64,000 bases of DNA from an uncultured Oscillospiraceae bacterium (GTDB lineage Bacteria > Bacillota > Clostridia > Oscillospirales > Oscillospiraceae), in assembly GCA_934655875.1 (NCBI GenBank), contig CAKUHB010000003.1, forward strand, positions 62,001 through 126,000, written 5' to 3'. Shown here one piece after another: positions 61,668-64,000 of the stretch. Both the position numbers and the translations under genes were made by a program. A model generated the notes under the pieces. It searched no databases, was not told the origin of the DNA, and worked only from the letters and a program-made list of their open reading frames with translations. The first letter of the stretch is position 1. Every line of letters begins with the position of its first letter.

Positions 61668-62345
61668 TCAGCGGGCACGCTTGTCAGTCTTGCGCAGGAT
61701 GCGCGTACCGGCGATCTGGATGACCTGCACGATCACGACGATCAGCAGGACGCAGACCCAGATGACGAGCTTCTGGCTTCTCTGATGGCCGTAGATGATG
61801 GCGACCTGACCAAGGCCGGTGCCGCCGAGCGTTGCAGCCAGCGCGGTGTAGCTCAGGATCGTGACCGTGGAGATGACCGTGCCAGAGATGAGCGACGGCT
61901 TTGCTTCCGGCAGGAGCACGCGCCAGATGATCTGTAAATTCGTGCAGCCCATGGCCTGCGCGGCTTCAATGACGCCCGCTGGAACCTCCTTGAGGGACGA
62001 TTCCACCATCCGCGCCACATAAGGAGCAGCGGCAATGATGAGCGTAACGATGACCGCGCCGTTGCCCGTCGAGGTGCCGAGCAGGATGCGCGCCACCGGG
62101 ATCATGGCGACCATTAGGATGACCGCCGGGATGGAACGGAAGAAGTTCACGATAAATCCGAGGACGGTATTGACGCTCTTCTGCGGGCGAAGCCCGTCCT
62201 TATCCGTGACCCAGAGGACAACGCCCAGCGGCAGGCCGATGATATAGGCAAAGAGCGTGGTGAGAAGCGTCATATACACGGTCTGCCAGACGCCAAGCTG
62301 GATGATGTGGTTCTGCCACAGCTTCACAAAAAATTCCGTTGCCAT
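61668..62345 (-). CDS. metI: Methionine ABC transporter permease
   Basis: 225 residues from the ATG at 62345, behind GGAGGAGCGCTGAAC; seven further residues upstream are possible. Five membrane helices and the MetI/BPD signature EAAQAMGCTNLQIIWRVLLPEAKPSLISG that contacts the ATPase; IINFFRSIPAVILMVAMIP-type segment near residue 75. Stop of metN and this start are 2 bases apart, so translation is coupled. Confidence 0.93.
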   Translation of the reverse strand: MATEFFVKLWQNHIIQLGVWQTVYMTLLTTLFAYIIGLPLGVVLWVTDKDGLRPQKSVNTVLGFIVNFFRSIPAVILMVAMIPVARILLGTSTGNGAVIVTLIIAAAPYVARMVESSLKEVPAGVIEAAQAMGCTNLQIIWRVLLPEAKPSLISGTVISTVTILSYTALAATLGGTGLGQVAIIYGHQRSQKLVIWVCVLLIVVIVQVIQIAGTRILRKTDKRAR

Positions 62346-62347
62346 GT

Positions 62348-63340
62348 TCAGCGCTCCTCCTTCCACGTCAGCCCGCTGTGCTGCAGCCAGCTGATGACCT
62401 TTTCGGCTTCATGCTCGTCGTTTGGCAGCTCAAGGATCATGTGGCCGTAGGCCGCGCCCTCGATCGACTTGGTGTCGGCAAACAGGACGTTGATCGGCAC
62501 GCGGCAGGCGAGGATCATCTCGGAAATGACCGGGTTCTGGGTGTTCTCGCCGTTGAAGATGAGGCGGAGCTTGCGCCCGCCGGTCGTCGCGTCGAGGACC
62601 GGCCGCTCCTGCGGCAGGACAAGCTCGCGCGCGATATCGGACTGCGGGTTGGTGAAGACCTCGGCGACCTTGCCCGCTTCCGCGATGCAGCTCTTGTCGA
62701 TGACGGCCACGCGGTCGCAGATCTGGTCGATGACCTTCATTTCGTGGGTGATGACGATGATGGTGACGCCGAGCGTCTTGTTGATCTCGCGCAGCAGCTC
62801 GAGGATCGAACGCGTTGTGTTGGGGTCAAGCGCGCTGGTGGCTTCGTCACAGAGGAGGTACTTGGGGTTCGTCGCGAGCGCACGTGCGATGGCCACGCGC
62901 TGCTTCTGGCCGCCGGAGAGCTGCGAGGGGTAGCTCTGCGCCTTGTCGGCCAGGCCGACGATCTTCAGAAGCTCCTCGGCGCGGCTTTTTGCCTGCGCCT
63001 TCGGCGTGCCGGAGATCTCCAGCGGGAAGCAGACGTTGCGCAGAACCGTCCGCTGCTCGAGGAGGTTAAAGCCCTGGAAGATCATGCCGATCTGCCGCCG
63101 CACCCGAAGCAGCTCCTTCTGGCTCAGCGCCGTGAGGTTCTGCCCGTCGACCCAGACCTCGCCGCTGGTCGGGCGCTCCAGCAGATTGATGCAGCGCACG
63201 AGCGTCGATTTGCCCGCGCCGGACAGACCGATGATGCCGAAAATTTCGCCGTCCGCGATCGTCAGGTTTACATCCTTCAGCGCTTCCACGCTGCCGGAGG
63301 CCGAGGAATAGATTTTGCCGAGATGCTTCAGCTCGATCAT
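62348..63340 (-). CDS. metN: Methionine ABC transporter ATP-binding protein
   Basis: 330 residues from the ATG at 63340 (GGAAGGGGATCCGCT upstream). Walker A GLSGAGKST, Q-loop FQGFNLLEQRTV, signature LSGGQKQR, Walker B LLCDEATSALDP, switch VITHEM, and a C-terminal NIL/ACT-like domain (about 250-330) that in MetN binds methionine and inhibits transport. First structural gene of the operon, preceded by a leader peptide and attenuator. Confidence 0.95.
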   Translation of the reverse strand: MIELKHLGKIYSSASGSVEALKDVNLTIADGEIFGIIGLSGAGKSTLVRCINLLERPTSGEVWVDGQNLTALSQKELLRVRRQIGMIFQGFNLLEQRTVLRNVCFPLEISGTPKAQAKSRAEELLKIVGLADKAQSYPSQLSGGQKQRVAIARALATNPKYLLCDEATSALDPNTTRSILELLREINKTLGVTIIVITHEMKVIDQICDRVAVIDKSCIAEAGKVAEVFTNPQSDIARELVLPQERPVLDATTGGRKLRLIFNGENTQNPVISEMILACRVPINVLFADTKSIEGAAYGHMILELPNDEHEAEKVISWLQHSGLTWKEER

Positions 63341-63383
63341 AGCGGATCCCCTTCCATACTTGTAGGTTTTTTTGCCGGGCAAG

Positions 63384-63420
63384 AAAAAAGAGCCGGGAAA
63401 CTCACAACGTTTCTCAGCTC
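63384..63420 (-). terminator. Intrinsic terminator (attenuator) upstream of metN
   Basis: Minus-strand stem 63420-63409/63401-63390, 11 of 12 positions paired with a 7-nt loop, followed directly by T6 (63389-63384). It lies between the leader peptide stop (63453) and the metN start (63340). A small TTGGC/GCCAA hairpin precedes it. Confidence 0.8.
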
Positions 63421-63452
63421 CGGGATTGGCCTTTTTGTGCCAAACTGGAAAT

Positions 63453-63551
63453 TTATGAAACAAAGCGAGCCGAATTTTGCGTATGCAGAAGCATGCACAT
63501 GCAGCGCATGCACATCGGCATCATCATGGTGTTCACGGTACGTTCCATCAC
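63453..63551 (-). CDS. Methionine/cysteine-rich leader peptide of metNIQ
   Basis: AAAGGAG (63566-63560) is 8 nt before an in-frame GTG (63551) and 11 nt before ATG (63548); stop TAA at 63455-63453. From the ATG it encodes 31 residues with 8 Met and 3 Cys, concentrated as MMMPMCMRCMCM at residues 8-19. Placement between a consensus promoter and an intrinsic terminator in front of a methionine importer is the layout of a classical amino-acid attenuator. Too short for routine gene callers. Family not recognised. Confidence 0.75.
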   Translation of the reverse strand: MMERTVNTMMMPMCMRCMCMLLHTQNSARFVS

Positions 63552-63583
63552 AAAAACGGCTCCTTTCCTGTTTTCTTGGCCAC

Positions 63584-63612
63584 ATTATATATGTCCTCCG
63601 CAGAAATGTCAA
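63584..63612 (-). promoter_or_regulatory. Promoter of the metNIQ leader
   Basis: Minus strand TTGACA (63612-63607), 17-bp spacer, TATAAT (63589-63584): full consensus. Confidence 0.9.
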
Positions 63613-63751
63613 TGGGGGAAGCGGCGAAAAAAGGAAAGGAATTGACAGGTTTTTTGTGCATAGAAGCGAGAAATCCGCCCGGAACGGACAAAATCCGCTG
63701 CCTGAAAGTCCGCCGCCGCATTCAGCCGCCGTTAAGATGCGATCTGCGCAC

Positions 63752-63780
63752 TTGACAGGCCGGGCTTTTTATGGTTCAAT
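63752..63780 (+). promoter_or_regulatory. Promoter of the riboswitch transcript at the window end
   Basis: TTGACA (63752-63757), 17-bp spacer, TTCAAT (63775-63780). The stretch 63613-63751 between this and the metN leader promoter shows nothing else. Confidence 0.65.
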
Positions 63781-63788
63781 AGCCCTGA

Positions 63789-63875
63789 TAAAAGGGAGTA
63801 ACAGGCGGGATCCCCCGCGTCCTCTGCGTCAATACGGCGTTTGCCCGCAGACGACTGAAATTGTGAGACTTTTAC
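63789..63875 (+). promoter_or_regulatory. yybP-ykoY-like (manganese) riboswitch aptamer
   Basis: Begins ATAAAAGGGAGTAAC and closes GTGAGACTTTTACC, matching the AAAGGGGAGTAGC...GAGACCTTTA pair of the yybP-ykoY class; the middle GCGTCAATACGG corresponds to its conserved GTCAA loop. The P1 stem has one fewer G and a matching C-to-T change. The 3' P1 strand is also the 5' strand of the terminator that follows, the expected competition in this class, where Mn2+ turns genes on. Confidence 0.65.
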
Positions 63876-63913
63876 CGGAGCATCAGGTATGCTCTGGTAA
63901 AGGTCTCTTTTTT
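63865..63913 (+). terminator. Riboswitch expression-platform terminator
   Basis: 18-bp stem 63865-63882/63890-63907 (two G-U pairs) followed by T6 (63908-63913); overlaps the aptamer's closing strand. Confidence 0.85.
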
Positions 63914-63945
63914 ACTTCCTAAATTACCTGTAAGGAGGACTTTTT

Positions 63946-64000
63946 GTGGCGCAGCTTTTTTCAAACGTGGGCAATCTCAGCTGGCAGCAGGTCGTGATGT
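63946..64000 (+). CDS. Start of a gene cut by the window end (product not identifiable)
   Basis: GTG at 63946 behind AAGGAGG (7 nt spacing); the 18 visible codons read MAQLFSNVGNLSWQQVVM. Too little to assign. The riboswitch class would predict a metal transporter or exporter, while the visible residues faintly recall sodium-translocating decarboxylase beta subunits; neither is supported. Confidence 0.6.
   Translation, partial: MAQLFSNVGNLSWQQVVM

Noticed and set aside
63337..63612. 91-codon minus-strand frame over the metN leader with a His-rich stretch
   Set aside because: It has no ribosome binding site at its start and runs through the promoter and terminator; the Met-rich frame has SD, start and stop correctly placed between promoter and attenuator.

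Overview
The window is GC-rich, densely coded and Gram-positive in character: sporadic TTG/GTG starts, strong AGGAGG ribosome binding sites, TTGACA/TATAAT promoters, trigger factor-ClpP-ClpX-Lon-EngB order, CsoR copper control, Bce-type antibiotic transport, type III glutamine synthetase, SLH surface protein, NrdG and a SAM-I riboswitch. Together these point to an anaerobic, high-GC member of the Clostridia, most likely the Oscillospiraceae/Ruminococcaceae (Oscillibacter/Dysosmobacter-like); the genus is inference. No rRNA, tRNA, CRISPR array, prophage or complete insertion sequence was seen. Apart from small repeats and the 43.6-47.9 kb segment, the window looks like ordinary core chromosome.

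Layout. 0-4.3 kb: end of glnS, a rhomboid-like membrane protein, SAM-I riboswitch-metK, and a UDP-sugar dehydrogenase. 4.3-7.3 kb: csoR-copA copper operon with two CsoR operators in its promoter and a CopZ-like domain that has its own internal start. 7.3-10.9 kb: Bce-type ABC transporter with a BceR-like site, two tiny membrane-protein genes and an array of hairpins. 10.9-19.1 kb: citrate synthase, RlmA-type methyltransferase, L,D-transpeptidase, glutamine synthetase III and CTP synthase. 19.1-24.5 kb: a 274-bp MITE-like element, a P-type ATPase, ferredoxin, DnaQ-like exonuclease and a BceRS-like two-component system that probably serves the transporter 13 kb away. 24.6-30.3 kb: seven tightly packed genes lepB-rbgA-rnhB-yraN-dipeptidase-thrC-phosphoesterase. 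30.4-36.8 kb: tig-clpP-clpX-lon-engB. 36.9-43.6 kb: nrdG, dut, hydantoinase, three poorly known genes and a membrane-anchored E2-like acyltransferase.

43.6-47.9 kb is the most unusual stretch. Three tandem ~300-bp modules each carry a promoter, a 27-codon gene, a Shine-Dalgarno-masking hairpin, a covarying 5'/3' long-range pairing and a convergent antisense promoter. A decayed fourth module lies on the far side of an SLH-domain surface protein gene. This is the architecture of a type I toxin-antitoxin system, but I do not recognise the peptide family. 47.9-57.6 kb: greA, trmO, a hairpin-rich spacer, truA, a C4 zinc-finger protein, WYL regulator, nfo, AI-2E-type transporter, and an FHA-SEDS fusion paired with a class B PBP. 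57.6-64 kb: sn-glycerol-1-phosphate dehydrogenase, HtrA protease, and the metN-metI-metQ methionine importer. The importer is preceded by an unannotated Met/Cys-rich leader peptide and an intrinsic terminator, apparently a translation-coupled attenuator. The window closes with a yybP-ykoY-like (Mn2+) riboswitch and the first codons of its gene.

Functional links: methionine/SAM supply is controlled twice by different RNA devices (SAM-I on metK, leader peptide on metNIQ). Cell-envelope functions recur throughout (Bce transporter and TCS, L,D-transpeptidase, FHA-SEDS/PBP, S-layer, UDP-sugar dehydrogenase, signal peptidase, HtrA).
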